This document shows positions 37,980 through 50,282 of a DNA stretch of 64,000 bases, piece by piece. Within the stretch, counting starts at the first letter, position 1; each line of letters opens with the position of its first letter. This stretch comes from Oscheius dolichura (taxonomy: Eukaryota; Nematoda; Chromadorea; Rhabditida; Rhabditidae): contig OW051497.1 of the NCBI GenBank assembly GCA_932521035.1, positions 4,340,001 through 4,404,000 on the forward strand, in the 5' to 3' direction. Position numbers and translations under genes: made by a program. The notes under the pieces were generated by a model, which did no database searches, was not told the DNA's origin, and worked only from the letters and a program-made list of their open reading frames with translations.

Positions 37980-40900
37980 ATGCCTGAAGTCGACTTGGGA
38001 GATCGGAGTGAACTCATTGACTTCATCTACGGGGTTTGCCAAGTTTCCTTACGGATCTGTAATTAATATTTCAGCCTCCCAAAGAAGGGACAGTCAGCGC
38101 CGCTCATTCTGCTCATTCACTTAACAAAGAAGAGAAAAATGCTCTGAATAAAGACGAAAAAGCATCTACTGTAGTGCGAGAAAATGGAACAAACGAAAGG
38201 AGAGAACGAGAAGGGGAAGCAAGGCAAGTCCGACAGGAGGTCCGAGAGGTCAGAGCCCCTAAGAAAGAGAAAAAGAAGGTTAGCTCCATTTCAATTTTGC
38301 GCAAAACGAAAGTTCAGGCGAAGAAAATAGCCTGCTCTTGTTGTACAATCTGTTGTCTGTTACTTCTAGCTGCCTTAGCCATTGCTGCCGCCGGATTCGG
38401 TGCTTATTGGTTCACACGACAGGAGTATGAAAATCGTCTATCCAAGGCTAAATACACCCCATTGACAAGAAGAAATATGTGTGTCTTCTCATTGTGCTCC
38501 TTCAATTTTAGTGTTTACTTTGTTTAGGAACAAGGTCAAATAGGGAGGGTTGATGGGGCATATCTGGTGGAACTGTTCGCAACATTCCAATTTTAGGACT
38601 ATGGATGAATATGTTCCATTGGAGGAAGACGCGCCAGAGAAGGAAGTCCCTACCCCTACGTTGGAACAAATGAAATTGCCTGAGAATGTGAAACCTTTAG
38701 GGTATGCAGAGGATGGAAGGGACTAATTTAAGTTTAGATATGATATCAGTTTGAAGGTTCCTCTCAAGGCAAACTCGTCCATTAAAGGAAACGCTCGGAT
38801 TAGGCTAGAGATCCTCGAAGAAACGGATAAAATTGTATTCAATGGCAAAGGACTGGTACTTCCTTCCTCTGGAAAGTTCAGGATTCTCACGGAACCAAAG
38901 GTTATTTAATCTAATAAAGTAGAAGGTTGATTTGCAGAGAAAATTGAGACGCCGAGACACTGAAACCCCGATGAATTCAACTGAAGAATCTTCTGCAGCT
39001 GGGCCAGAGGAGGTTGCCGAAATGCCCGACGAGGAAGAAACTATGGTTCCTTTATTTGTTTCATGGTACTCATCAAACTTAGAACTCCCAAGAACTTATC
39101 CAAGAGATTAAAGAAACCAAGCCTCTACAACAACTTGTTTCGGCTGGAGTGAACGTTGCGAAGGCTGAGCAAGACGACGATCTTGAGAAGATAACCCTAA
39201 CTTTGGACAAGAAGATTGGTCCCGGTGAAGTTGTCTTACAGGTATGAATCATATAATCAGCAACAAAAAGTGTTTTAGTTCCCCTTCGAATCGAAACTGT
39301 CCGATTCTCCTAGCGGCCCGTATCTCACTTCTTATAAAAATAGCGACGGAACAACATCGTCTGTTTTTTTGCAGTATCAATAGACAAAAATAAGTTTAGA
39401 ACTGGTTTCACCTTGGCGGGAAGTCTCAGAAAACTGTTCCCCAGCTTTGACGAAGAACGCTTTGCTGCTCCATTAAAATTGTCCGTTATCCATCCCAAGG
39501 ACACCATCGCTGTAACCAACGGCCCCGACGGAGAAACCAAAGAGTGTGCGATGCTCCCAGCAGACACCAATTCCTTTCAGGACCGATGAGCCGGGATGGG
39601 TTGAAACAACGATTGACAAGGAGTCAGCAGGCAGCACCACATTGAACATTTTCAATTTTGACAAATTACAGAATGAAGCGAAGAATGATAACGAGGTAAG
39701 CTTACTTCAATTATTTCACGGAATTTTAAGATTCGTGTCTGGGCTCGACCAGATGCCATGAACTCTACTGCGTTCGCGTTGGAACAGGCAGTGAAAATCG
39801 CCAATATGTTGCAGGACTTCTACGATACCTCGCTTCCGACAAAAACCTTAGGTGTGTAAACGTTAACAGCGGGTCTAGCTCCTTCCAGACATAATTGCTG
39901 TCCCTGGCCTCCTTGTGGGACAGAGCGTGCCTGGACAGATCCAAGTTCCGGAATCATCCATCCTTTACGACCCCAGTGCCGACGATGTTGTCGACAAAGT
40001 CCGTATTGTTCAGGAACTCAGTCAACTCATCAACAAACAGGTTTCTAAGCTGTGTGATAGAAAAACTCCTCTTTTAGTTTATCGGAAACATTGTGCCGGA
40101 GACCGACAGCAAATCGGAATGGATCGAGGAAGCCATGTCACATTTTGTAGTGAAAAATGCTTTAGACTCCTTCTTTGGATCCTCTGATCCAACTGTTAGG
40201 CTCATTTCTTGACTCTGAAAACAAACTTCAGAATCAACATATCCTTGTCAATTCTGTGGAAAAGGCCCTCAGCTTGGATTCACAATCTTCTTCCCATCCA
40301 CTCACGGCCGACAGGGAAACTGTTCACGAGTCAACTATCATTAATGACATCGTCTCAAAAGAGAAAGGGGCTGCTGTCCTCCGAATGGTGCAATACGTCA
40401 TGGGAAGAGATGCTTTCCGAAAGGGAATTAGGGTAATCTGGCACATGAGCATGTATGAGTAGATTGTAGGACTTCTTCGCTACAACAATCAAGGGAAATA
40501 GCAGCTACACTGATCTCTGGAAATCTCTCCAGAAAGAAGTTCCTTCTAGTGTAAGCGGAGTCGTTGGAAGATCTATAAGAAAGATTTAGTTGAAAGCTTG
40601 GGATGATAGCGACTTTGATGTGGCAAACTTTGCTAACAAATGGGTGCAACAGATGGGATATCCCGTGGTGGACGTCTACCGCCTGGATCCCCAGAACGTG
40701 GAACTCACTCAGCGCCGATTCAAGGTTTTATTCTGCTTACTCTAATGTATCGCGTTTAGCTGGACAAGATCACCCACGAGCAGTCCAAGTTCAGAAATGC
40801 GGTTTACTGGTACAAGTGGGACATCCCCCTGAACTATTGGGTCAACGGTGACGTGAAGGACATGAAATGGCTGCACGAAGGTTCACAGACCGTTAACCCC

Positions 40901-42208
40901 ATAAAAGTGTCTTTGCAGCTGCTCGTCTGCCTATGAACATATCCGATGACATACTCATAAACGGGAACGCCGAAGGGTACTACCGCGTCAACTACGACGA
41001 GGAAAGCTGGGGAGATATCGCGAAGATCTTCAACCACGAACACGGGGTAAAGACCAATTGAGGGATTTGCTGCAACGACATATTCAGCTACTTTCTGCTT
41101 CTGCTCGAGGTCGTGTCCTATCGGACGTGTTCGCGCTGGCTGCTGCAAACGACATTCCTTACAAGATCCCGTTTAACGTTACTGAATACCTGCCGAATGA
41201 GGATGCCTATGCTCCAATTGCAGTCGCATTGGACGGTCTCTTGAACATCTACAACCGATTGGACGACAGCGAAGAGGCGACGAAAGCTAAGAAATACATT
41301 CTCCAAAGCATCGAGAAGCAGTTCAAAGCAATCCCTGACTTCAACACTCTGACGTCCCAGGACAAAGGCGACTATTTGAAAATGTAAGTTCTGAAGTGGT
41401 CACGTTGCAAAGCTTCCATTCAGCAAGAGAGACGTCGCAATCTTGGAAGCTTACTGCCGTCTCAGCCATGAGAAATGCAGGAAGCAGTTTGCATCTCTTT
41501 CGGAGGACAAACTGATCACACCTTGCATGGACTCCAACTTTTCAAGTCAATGCTCGACGTGAGATTTCTCTTCCTTTCCTATATTATCCTATCCTTAAGG
41601 GTGCCGCCAGCTTTAAGAGCCCTGGTGTACTGTGATGCTGTAGCTTACGGGGACGACGGCATTTTCAATAGTTTTATTCACTTTGCCAGGAATGAGGTAC
41701 GCGTCAGCTTTTATCTCTTTTATTGCTCTGTAGCCCGTAGCAAGCGAAAGAAAGAGGCTTGTCCAAGCCCTCGGATGTTCTCGGGATCCCCTTGCCATAA
41801 GGCGCCTTCTGAAGAACTCTCTCTCCAACGATACCCAACTGGCTCGCGACGACATTCCAGTCTTTCTCTGTGCTTTGTCCTCCTCTGATGTTGGGTCCCT
41901 TGTTATTTCTGACTTCTTGCTCGACAATTGGAAAGAACTTCGTGAAAGGTAACCCTATTTGCTTCGATTGTGTTAATCTTTACGTTTGTAGATTGTCGGA
42001 TGACGTGTACACTATCTCCACAGCCTTGACCAATGGTCTTCGACCCAACAACAGACGACAGATCAAACTGCTCGAAACGTTCGCCCAAGAACATCCCAGC
42101 GCAAAATCATTCGGATCATTCCGCAATCAATTGGAAAAGGGACGTTCCACGCTGGAATGGCAGCGTAAAAACTCGGAGGAGTTGTCGACCTTGTTCAAGG
42201 AGCTGTAG
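37980..42208 (+). CDS. M1 aminopeptidase-like type II membrane protein, catalytically dead
   Basis: Exons 37980-38033, 38075-38278, 38318-38478, 38597-38701, 38738-38900, 38938-39045, 39083-39241, 39279-39358, 39400-39543, 39581-39695, 39731-39851, 39889-40040, 40078-40194, 40232-40432, 40470-40550, 40590-40724, 40760-40880, 40919-41046, 41088-41383, 41424-41558, 41600-41696, 41734-41948, 41992-42208; 1102 residues in 23 exons. A charged cytoplasmic N-terminus (about 90 residues) precedes one Cys-rich transmembrane span (CSCCTICCLLLLAALAIAA), then the aminopeptidase-N fold: LGYDISLKVPL, LFPSFDEERFAAPL, IRVWARPDA, ILYDP, GYYRVNYDEESW and the helical ERAP1-like C-terminal domain. The exopeptidase motif GAMEN is replaced by GQSVP (residues 482-486) and the zinc site HExxH by QELSQ (513-517), so zinc binding should be lost. 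It is probably a binding or scaffold ectoprotein. Converges with the lipase gene. Confidence 0.93.
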
Positions 42209-42337
42209 GCAGCGGGTTTATAGACGGCTTTTAGATACCACTCATTGTTATCTATTCACTTTTAATATAAATCAAAATGTGTCAACTGAAATCAGAGATC
42301 TGGATATTCGTCATAGTGGTTCGTATTCAAAAGAGGC

Positions 42338-43716
42338 CTAATCACCACCTACACCTTTCTTCGCACACCCAATTTGTGGGAATTTGTCTAGCTGAACTTC
42401 GAAATAAGTCAGATGATCCCTCCATCTGTCCATGGAAGCGGAGGTTGAAAATGTGTCTGCATTCTTGCCAACGTGGTAAAAAGCACCTGGACCCATTCCA
42501 TTGGGATACCATATCTGAGCATTAGAAAATAGAAAATAGAGCCGGTCATTACCTCGAGTTTGTGGTGAAAAGCCCCCAAAGGGTCACTGTCAACAAAGTC
42601 GAAAGACCTTGGCGGTAGAGCTGGTATGGGGTCCAGACGATTGATAATTCTTACCGAATAGGGTACCTGCAAGAAGCAATTAATGTGTGTCTCTATTACA
42701 TCAAGAAACCAATTTATCGTGCCCGGCGGCAAAAGCAATGTTCCCAATCCTTGGTTGCCCAAAGGTAGTCAGCCTTATATTCTTTCTTTTGCCATATATG
42801 TAGGAAATGTGTGTTGCTGCTAATGAGGCCAGTCCTCCTCCTAACGAATGTCCGAAGCACTGAACAGTCCCCTTTCTTTCCAATCTTTCTACCAAATCTA
42901 CCCAGATCCGCACATTTGGCCGTCGTTGCAGCTCTCTTTCAAAGTCCTTCTTCATTCCAGAATTCCACAACTTATAGAAAGCAGCGAGATAATAATGGTC
43001 AACAGCTCCTCCAGTCGGCTCATATGGCACCTTGTTGTACAAGTACAACGATATAACTTCGTCTATTAGCTGTAATCCCTGTTCATTTACTCAGCTGATC
43101 CTACTTGAAATAAGTTACTCGTCCCTCGAAAGGTGAGAGCCAGAGCCGCGTGGGATGGGAAATACACCACGTAAGCATAACAACTGGACTGGATTAAAGT
43201 GTTACACAATATCGGAAGGGTCACTCACCAGATTTGTCCTCTCATCACAGGACACTTCATAAGAACCGACTACCCGCACTCTTCTAAAACAAGTAGACAG
43301 TAGACGCTTAAGCTGTTTTCCAGGTTTGGCGTTGACGCCTCCAATCAGGGGAAGGACAACTTCCCTGGTGAAGTTCTCATCATAACTAAGTGCAATAGTA
43401 GACTGTTACCTTCGAAGAACTCACATCTCCCTGTTTACCGTATATGGGCAGTTGTAAGGATGAGGTATGCGATCTTCCAGCGGGCAGACATTTAACATCA
43501 AGCCGGTGCATCGTCGTGTTCCCGTGCACCATCTGGCGTTCTCGTGAGCTTTGTACCCTCTGAGAAAACTCACTCGCACTTGACGCCGTGGACATCGGTT
43601 GCATTGGCACATGATCCACATTCCTTAACTTTTTCACACGATTTAATAACTTTCGATAGATCAGATTGTAGGAAGAGCGAAGAGAAGAAGATGAATAGCA
43701 GTGTGGTGGACGCCAT
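42338..43716 (-). CDS. Secreted class-3 lipase with N-terminal Cys-rich (PSI-like) module
   Basis: Predicted secreted triacylglycerol lipase. Exons 42338-42514, 42553-42666, 42710-43069, 43105-43188, 43229-43385, 43425-43532, 43574-43716; 380 residues. Signal peptide (MASTTLLFIFFSSLFLQS), then an eight-cysteine plexin/PSI-like module (CEKVKECGSCANATDVHG, CEWCTGTRRC) as in Caenorhabditis lipases of this class. The lipase_3 fold follows: LALTFRGTSNLFQ, nucleophile motif CFGHSLGGGLASLAA with Ser239, FGQPRIGN, Asp296 in INRLDPIPALPP, and the catalytic His in GAFHHKLEIWYPNG (318 or 319). The triad is complete, so the enzyme should be active. Its stop lies 129 bp from the convergent M1-like gene. 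Confidence 0.93.
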
Positions 43717-45060
43717 GGACAGTTCTCGACGGGCTTATCAAAGTACGGGTCGGTTATGTTGATGTTAAAAATATGACTGCCCTTGTTGTTTACTTTTAAG
43801 AATACTCTAGCCCATTGCGCATAATGCTCCCCCACATGTGTCAGCCATTTTCATAGAGCAAACGAGCGACTGTTCCCAAAATAGGAAGAATTCCAGTCAG
43901 ACAATGCATCTGCGTCTTTCGGGCAGCTGTCACTCCTTCGCTATTGAGCATATTTTACGTGTTAACGGAATAGGAACGAATATGTCAGCCCCCAGACGAG
44001 GGCAAGTACCAGGTGCAGGCATCGCCCTCTTTTTTCTTGCAGCACAAAGCAATTAGGTTGTCTTATATGCGCTATTTTCTTCCTATTAATCTGGTTAGTT
44101 TTTTTCTTCCCGGTTATCGGCGAATTCGGGGAAATTTATCATTTTATAACAGCTTTTCCGGCAGAGCGGGTACTTTCTGCTTATGCTTCGATACGCCCTT
44201 TGAGAGGAATGTGCCTACGCTTATTTTCTTCTTGAAGAACATAATTCTTATTTTTAAAAGGCAAAGATCGTACGATCGCCTGAAACTTGCTCCCAGTTTC
44301 ATCCACTTTACTTTAAAGTAATAATAACTTTTCCCTCAAACATCGAGGCTGGAATACATTATGCTCGATGCACGAAAGGAAGTCAGTACCTTAATTATCT
44401 TTGCCATCTGTTCCCTAAAAAGTTCTGCTTCCTTACCGAGATTTTTTTTTCTTTTGATCGCACAAATTAATGCCTATTCGTGTAATGTAATAACAGTGAT
44501 AAACGCGGCTACGCCGCAAATATTGTTTTCTTTTATTGCTCCAGGAAGGACAATTCTGCACAAACATTTCCTGACATCAATTTTTGAGCTTGTTGACAAG
44601 GCTCAAATCAAGGATTTTGAACAATTTAATTCCCTGAGAGATTTGAGAATATCATTCATTTGAAACGGGAACAGACATCATGCAACCCTTTTCGCACATC
44701 ATTCACTTCCTGTGCCTATTTTCCCTTCACATTACTTCCACGAAAGATATCCCAGGCAGCAGCCTACTTGAAAAGATCAGGAAACGGTAAAGGACAAAAA
44801 TTACAAACATGTTGTGTGCGTGACTCTACATTTCGCTATAATTAATTGGGATAACAGTTCCACGTTCTATATCGACACATTCTCAGTAATATTTGTCCTT
44901 GTTTTAAGAAGCGTGGTAATATTGCATCTGCGTAATCATAGAAGCTGCTCTTCTCTAAATTATACCGAATTATCGCCGTTTTAGCTTATGTGTCATAGAC
45001 AATGTTTTATGCTATCTACATCGTCATGATACTTCTGTTCTCCCATCCTCATTTTCAGAG
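43717..45060. other. Divergent intergenic region, no gene seen
   Basis: Between the lipase (minus) and the sre gene (plus). AT- and pyrimidine-rich on the plus strand, with several short hydrophobic-looking open frames that come from T-rich DNA rather than coding sequence. Confidence 0.5.
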
Positions 45061-46340
45061 ATGTGCCCGGAAGAGGTGGCCAACGTGATAAGCATCTACT
45101 TCGCCATTCTCATCATTATATCATTCGTCATGTATACACTACTGCTTTCCGTGCTTTTCAAAATTAGAAAAGGTTTTCATCCATTCTTTAGGCAAGTTAA
45201 AGCCTTTTAGTTATATGTGTATTACCCAGAGCCTTTTTTTATTGAAACAGGTAACCCATTTCAGCATCCTCTTCGGACTAGTGATATTCTGCTACCAACT
45301 CTGTGCGGCTGGGGTCGCAATAGAAAGGATAATTTTTCTAGTATTCGGCTTCGACGAAGGTCTTCCCTTCAAGAGATGTAGTCCTGACTGTTTGGAAGCC
45401 TTGGGTGCTTTTGTTACAATAATAGATTATGTCGTCAATTGCTCTTATTCTGGCATCACTGCTTTGTTTTTATCCTGCTTGATAGGTAGGCTCGCAACAA
45501 TAGGGAAGAAGAACTTGACCTTTCAGAGCGTGTTGTGGCTACTGTATTCTCGAAAAGATATGAGCACTCTAGATTCTATTTACTGCTCGTCACGCTATTC
45601 GCATTTACGGTATTTTTCTATTTTTGGCGGTGCACGAGATTTATTCAGGGAGCCGTGATGTACTTTCAAGGGATAGAAAATATAACAATTGGAGACGAAG
45701 CCTTCAATGAATATATAATGATGGGGTTATCCGTGACTATTCTCGTTATGTTAGGAGTGCTTTTCCTTATGAATATGAGAAGAATCAAGGCTAACGATAA
45801 ATCAAACAGCAGTCTGTCTCACAAGTTCCAACTTACTGAAAATTTGAGGTTTTAATAGGAATTTTTTGAGTAACTCGGTGGTTATAGGGTTGTGAGGAAT
45901 GCGTTGATACCCGTAGTCCTACTGGATACTTCTATAACAATAAACGACATGGTGGGCGACATCATATTCGACAAGGGGTTTATATTCGATGCTACCAAGT
46001 GTACTACAAGCACGTATTATCCGTACGCCTTCGTTCTGATGAATACTGTAACTTTATATTTCTAACGCACGTCTAACCATTTTTAGCTCTCCCTTTCCTT
46101 GGAGTATGCGATCCCTCTCGTTATTCTCTGCCGATGGGAAGCGTTTAATAAAGGCATATTTTACAATACTCCTGTAGTAATGAATTTTTAGCGCTGCCTG
46201 CCTTCTTCAAGATACACAATAAAATAATAGCTAAGGAAGGCCGCACCGCTATCAAAAACGTTTTTGGAGACAAGATTAACCAACAAGTCTCTTCACAAGA
46301 ATACTTCGACATTCTAACAAAGGACTGGAACAAGGTTTAA
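45061..46340 (+). CDS. Serpentine receptor class epsilon (sre family)
   Basis: Seven-transmembrane chemoreceptor. Exons 45061-45195, 45251-45485, 45527-45848, 45888-46047, 46087-46153, 46192-46340; 355 residues, the usual sre length. Family marks: FRQVTHFSILFGLVIFCYQL at TM2, FLSCLIERVVATVFSKRYEH with the ERxxAT motif after TM3, KFQLTENLRVVRNALIPVVL, and the C-terminal EYFDILTKDW that is typical of sre tails. The last intron (46154-46191) uses a GC donor; no GT donor restores the conserved C-terminus. The ATG is two bases after an ATTTTCAG acceptor. The next gene starts 196 bp downstream on the same strand, so the two could share a transcript. Confidence 0.9.
46154..46191 (+). other. GC-AG intron in the sre gene (38 bp)
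   Basis: AAAG/GCATAT to TTTTTAG. It is the only donor that joins the TM7 exon in frame to the conserved sre C-terminal exon. Confidence 0.65.
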
Positions 46341-46536
46341 CAGAAGAAAGTGTCATAGCATCTAATAATTCTAATAAACTCTAGGATGGATACCATCTTC
46401 TCTTTTATCACTTTTCAAAAGATTAGAAGTCTACCCGAGACCCTGTGTCACCTTCTAGCCCCTATCTAAAAAAGCCGATTAGTGGGCGTTGGTTGCACAT
46501 TCAAAAGGCGACTTTTCCCCAGTCATTTATCTAAAC

Positions 46537-48628
46537 ATGCTCCACCCCGCCCTAGTTTTTTCATTGCTCCCTCTAGGTATCACAATAATAAGATAATATT
46601 GACAGCCATTTAGTCCATGCTACCTGCCCTGCCAGTTATAACAATCAGAATGGATACTGCTTTCAAGTGAATAGGCAGTAAGCCTCTTACAATACTTTTT
46701 AGGTATTCAATCAGAAAAAAACACGAAACGATGCGGCAACAGCTTGTGCACAAGATGGAGCATACCTAGCCAGCATCCCTAATGCCTTTGTATGTGCTGC
46801 CAATATCTCTAAAAGCAGATCTCTTAGATGAACACAATGATACAACAAGGTGCTACCCAGGTGACGGAGGTCTGGATCGGACTCAAATGTGAAGCAAACA
46901 GCTACCAAAGCTGTAAATATGACAATAGCAATGGTTACCTAGACGCCGACTACACAAATTTCGCTTTAGGTAGGCAGTAGGCATACTTTATTTAGCACTA
47001 CTAAAGTTTATAGGTTATCCTAGCATAGGTATCGGAGAGTGTGTCTATATGTCCACGGCAGGATCGTTCACCGGCCAGTGGTTCAGTGCGGGTTGTGCTG
47101 ATATTACTCTCGGCTACGCCTGTCTCTATGACGGCACTTCCGGTAATGACAATCCTAATCTAGAATCACAATCAATCTATTTCTAGTTAATGGTTGTTCG
47201 TCCGGGTACAGTCTCTACAATAACGAGTGCTTCAAAGTCATCCCAGCCAAAGATGAGCCTTCCGCAGAAGCTGAATGTGAAGCGGACTGCGGTTATATCA
47301 CAAGCATTTTATCTCATGATGTAAGTTAACCCATTCCGTAGCTACTTCTACGCTAGGAGAACGTCTTCGTTCGCAGTTTCGCCTATAATTCATCTGTGAG
47401 AAACTTGGCTCAAATATATGCTCGAATTGGATTGAAAGCCAATGTTAATACGGGCCAATACTATTGGGAAGACGGAACTTCTCTTTCGACATATCAAAAT
47501 TTTGGACTGAGGAACACTGCCTTGGGATACTGTGTTGCGATGGCTTTACAAAACGATGTCGTTAATGCGGGAGAATGGATGAACACTGACTGTAGCCTGT
47601 CATTAATATCTGTCTGCAAGAAGAGCAAGTTCTTCTTAATATTTTTATTTATTTTTAATTAGACGTGGGCGACTACTGCCATTCAACGCCTCCCAGTGGT
47701 ACTCTCTCACCTGTTCAATGTGATGGGTCTTATCAATACTATAATAATGACACCGTCAGTATTCTCCCAAAGGAGTTATGAAATTTTGTTCAGATTTATT
47801 CTCCAGGATATCCCGGTCTCACGATACCTAACAAATGCGATTATTTGATGATTGCACCAGTGGGATACGTTGTGAGAATCAAGTTTCCATCTTTAATGTT
47901 GGATTGTGACAGTCAAATTGAGCTTTATAACTACTTCACAGACACTACTCCGTTTTCCATGTGGGTTTCTCTATATTGCTTCTTGACACCAATATTACAG
48001 TATCACCAATAGGAATTCTCCCGGTCCAACTACCTATTACTATTCAAAAGAGAATTATATGAAAATGATCTTTGTGGCCATTAATGGAATTACATGCGCA
48101 ACTGGAGACAAATGGGCGGCTCAATTTGAATTCATTCGTCAAGATCAAAGTATCGCAGTTATTTGAGTAAAAGATCTTTTCAGTAACCACAACGACCGCT
48201 CCGATCACATCTGGATGCAATCAAAGTTTGCTGATGGCTCCTGGCAGTGTAAAAATACCGACAAATCGAACAAACTTATTCAGATCACCAGCCCTAACTA
48301 TCCACTGAACTATCCAAATAATATGAGATGTGAATATCGGTTGGGAGCAGCAACGAATCGCCATGTAAACCTTCACTTCGTTGAAATTAAGATGGATCGC
48401 GATGACTTCATCAGAGTTTACGACGGCCCTGACGATAGCTACCCTCTTTTAACACAACCGTATGACACACCATAGAGGCACATACCACGATATAATTTCA
48501 GATTCAACAGTAATAATCCCCCGCTTCCGGATTTCATCTCTTCTGGGAATCGTTTGTTCGTTGTCTTTTCTTCCGACAACCTAAATAACGACAAAGGCTT
48601 CTTTGCTAATTTCACAAGTACAACCTAA
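46537..48628 (+). CDS. Secreted C-type lectin with two CTLDs and two CUB domains
   Basis: Exons 46537-46576, 46614-46666, 46703-46789, 46828-46969, 47014-47142, 47187-47320, 47357-47624, 47663-47754, 47794-47960, 48001-48149, 48184-48248, 48284-48459, 48502-48628; 542 residues. Signal peptide (LHPALVFSLLPLV), CTLD1 about 18-148 (NGYCFQVFNQKKTRNDAATA, VWIGLKC, CADITLGYACLYDG), CTLD2 about 152-284 (CSSGYSLYNNECFKVI, GEWMNTDCSLSLISVCKK), CUB1 about 288-420 (IYSPGYPGLTIPNKCDYL), a short Thr-rich linker and CUB2 about 428-541 (ITSPNYPLNYPNNMRCEY, DDFIRVYDGP). No QPD or EPN calcium-sugar motif is obvious, so carbohydrate binding is uncertain. Such clec proteins are often infection-induced in C. elegans. 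Intron 47625-47662 is GC-AG. Confidence 0.92.
47625..47662 (+). other. GC-AG intron in the lectin gene (38 bp)
   Basis: Donor AAGA/GCAAGT matches the U1 consensus for GC donors; acceptor TTAATTAG. The GT alternative one base further on breaks the frame into CUB1. Confidence 0.8.
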
Positions 48629-48698
48629 GTGAATGAAGCGAGATACAAACAGTTTATTCTATAATGTATGAACAGAGAGAAGCGTTTTTGAGGAGAGC

Positions 48699-50282
48699 TT
48701 AGGCGACCTCTACCTCCTGGGCACTTGGCTCTTCTTCTGCTGGTGCAGCCGGTTCTTGCTCATCAAAGTCTTTGTCGGGAAGTTGCAGAGGTGCTGGGGC
48801 CACAGGTGGTCGAGCCGCGTCTCCCTCTGCTTTAACTTGTTCCACGTACTTCGGGGGCTCCAAGTTCTTTCTGAAAGGCGGATATGAGCAAACGTTTAAA
48901 GGGTAAGAATAACCTGAGCTGCTCGAGTTCCTCGTTCTCTTTGCGTCCCCATTCTGGAGGAGGACGAGCTGTTCCGCGGACGATGGTGAAGGGCTTCTTG
49001 ACGACAGGGGCCTCGAACATAGTGAAGCGATCCTTATAAGATCTACAGCCGACAAATGATTCTATGGATAAGGCTAAATAAATACCTTCTGTCGGTCTGT
49101 CGGTCGAATTTGGAAGCAGTGGTGACCTTGGGAGGGTGGCTAGATGCGGCAGCCTCTTCTGGGTCGAGACCCTTCTTCAAAGCCTTGTTACGAGCGAACT
49201 GGCGCTGTCTCTCGTTCAGTTCTTTCAACTAAAAAGGTATCCGATAATGAAGGTAAAGCCCAGATCCCTACGTCGTACTCCTGGCGTTCGTGACGCTTCT
49301 CCAGGTCGTACTTTTCGGCCTCCAGCTTGACAATGCGAGCATGGAGCTGTCTGATCTTCTCCTGAAGCGCATCAATATTACACAAACTGAGACTGTGCTT
49401 ACCTTCAGATCGTTGGGAAGGAGGCCAGAGACATCAACACCTCTGCATACGGCAGCGAGGAAAGCCTTCTTGGCTTCTTCGATCTGTTCCTTGCTTTGCT
49501 CGGATTTCTTGGTGCCCTGAATGCAGTTTGTGAAAAAGTAGAACCAGTAAAAACCTGGGCTAGGTTTCCAAACTGAGCAGCCTGTTCTCCCTTCTGGATT
49601 GTGAAGTTCTTTCCACCAACGCCGGTTCCAGCTCCAGAGAAAGCTCCAGCCATCATCTGTTGACGACGGGATCTTTCCTCGTTCTTGCGGGCCTTCTCAG
49701 CGTCAACGCGGTTCTTGCGGTCTTCCTAAGATTACTTATAAGTAATGATCAATGCAATTTTCGAACCTCTTCCTTGCGTCTGCGCTCTTCATCTTGACGG
49801 CGGCGCTCAGCGAACTCACGCTCCTCAGCCTCACGCTCAGAACGACGTTTCTCCTGCTTCTCCTTGAGTTCGCGAAGCTCCTCTTCGATCTTCTCCTTCT
49901 CGAGAACACGGCGCTGCTCGTAGTCAAGGAGCTTGGCGGCTTCCTCTTCCTCGTGACGCTTCTTGGCTGCCTAAATACTCTCTCGTATGCTTTTAAAGCG
50001 AATGACTAACAAGCATAGCTGCTTCGGCTTCAGTCATCTCCGCTGGTGGCTTCTCCTCAACGGGCGGGGGACGTGGCTTGGGCCTAAAAATAATGCATAA
50101 ATTGTTCATCTCTGTTTGTTACGCGGGATGTGATGGTGAGTAAGAAAGACTTACTTCTCAACCTCTGGAGGGGGAGCCTCTTCCTCGGCTTCTTCTTCCT
50201 TCTCGGCGGCCTCGGCCTCTTCCTCGACCTCTTCTTCCTCCTCTACCTCCTCGTCGGAGTATACTTCTTCTTCCTCAGACAT
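48699..50282 (-). CDS. mup-2: Troponin T (MUP-2 type)
   Basis: Tropomyosin-binding subunit of the troponin complex on muscle thin filaments. Exons 48699-48870, 48914-49042, 49086-49228, 49272-49361, 49403-49516, 49555-49725, 49767-49970, 50011-50083, 50155-50282; 407 residues, near the C. elegans body-wall troponin T length. The N-terminus is a long Glu-rich run ([18 protein letters not shown]), then a Pro-rich piece, a Glu/Arg/Lys coiled-coil ([40 protein letters not shown]), and the troponin C/I-binding helix ([40 protein letters not shown]). The C-terminus is an extended acidic Pro/Ala-rich tail. C. elegans has four tnt genes; assignment to mup-2 rests on length and tail and is tentative. 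A 3' splice site lies six bases before the ATG. Confidence 0.93.

Noticed and set aside
43838..44845. Several short plus-strand frames with hydrophobic stretches upstream of sre
   Set aside because: T-rich intergenic DNA; no phased splice junctions or conserved receptor motifs.
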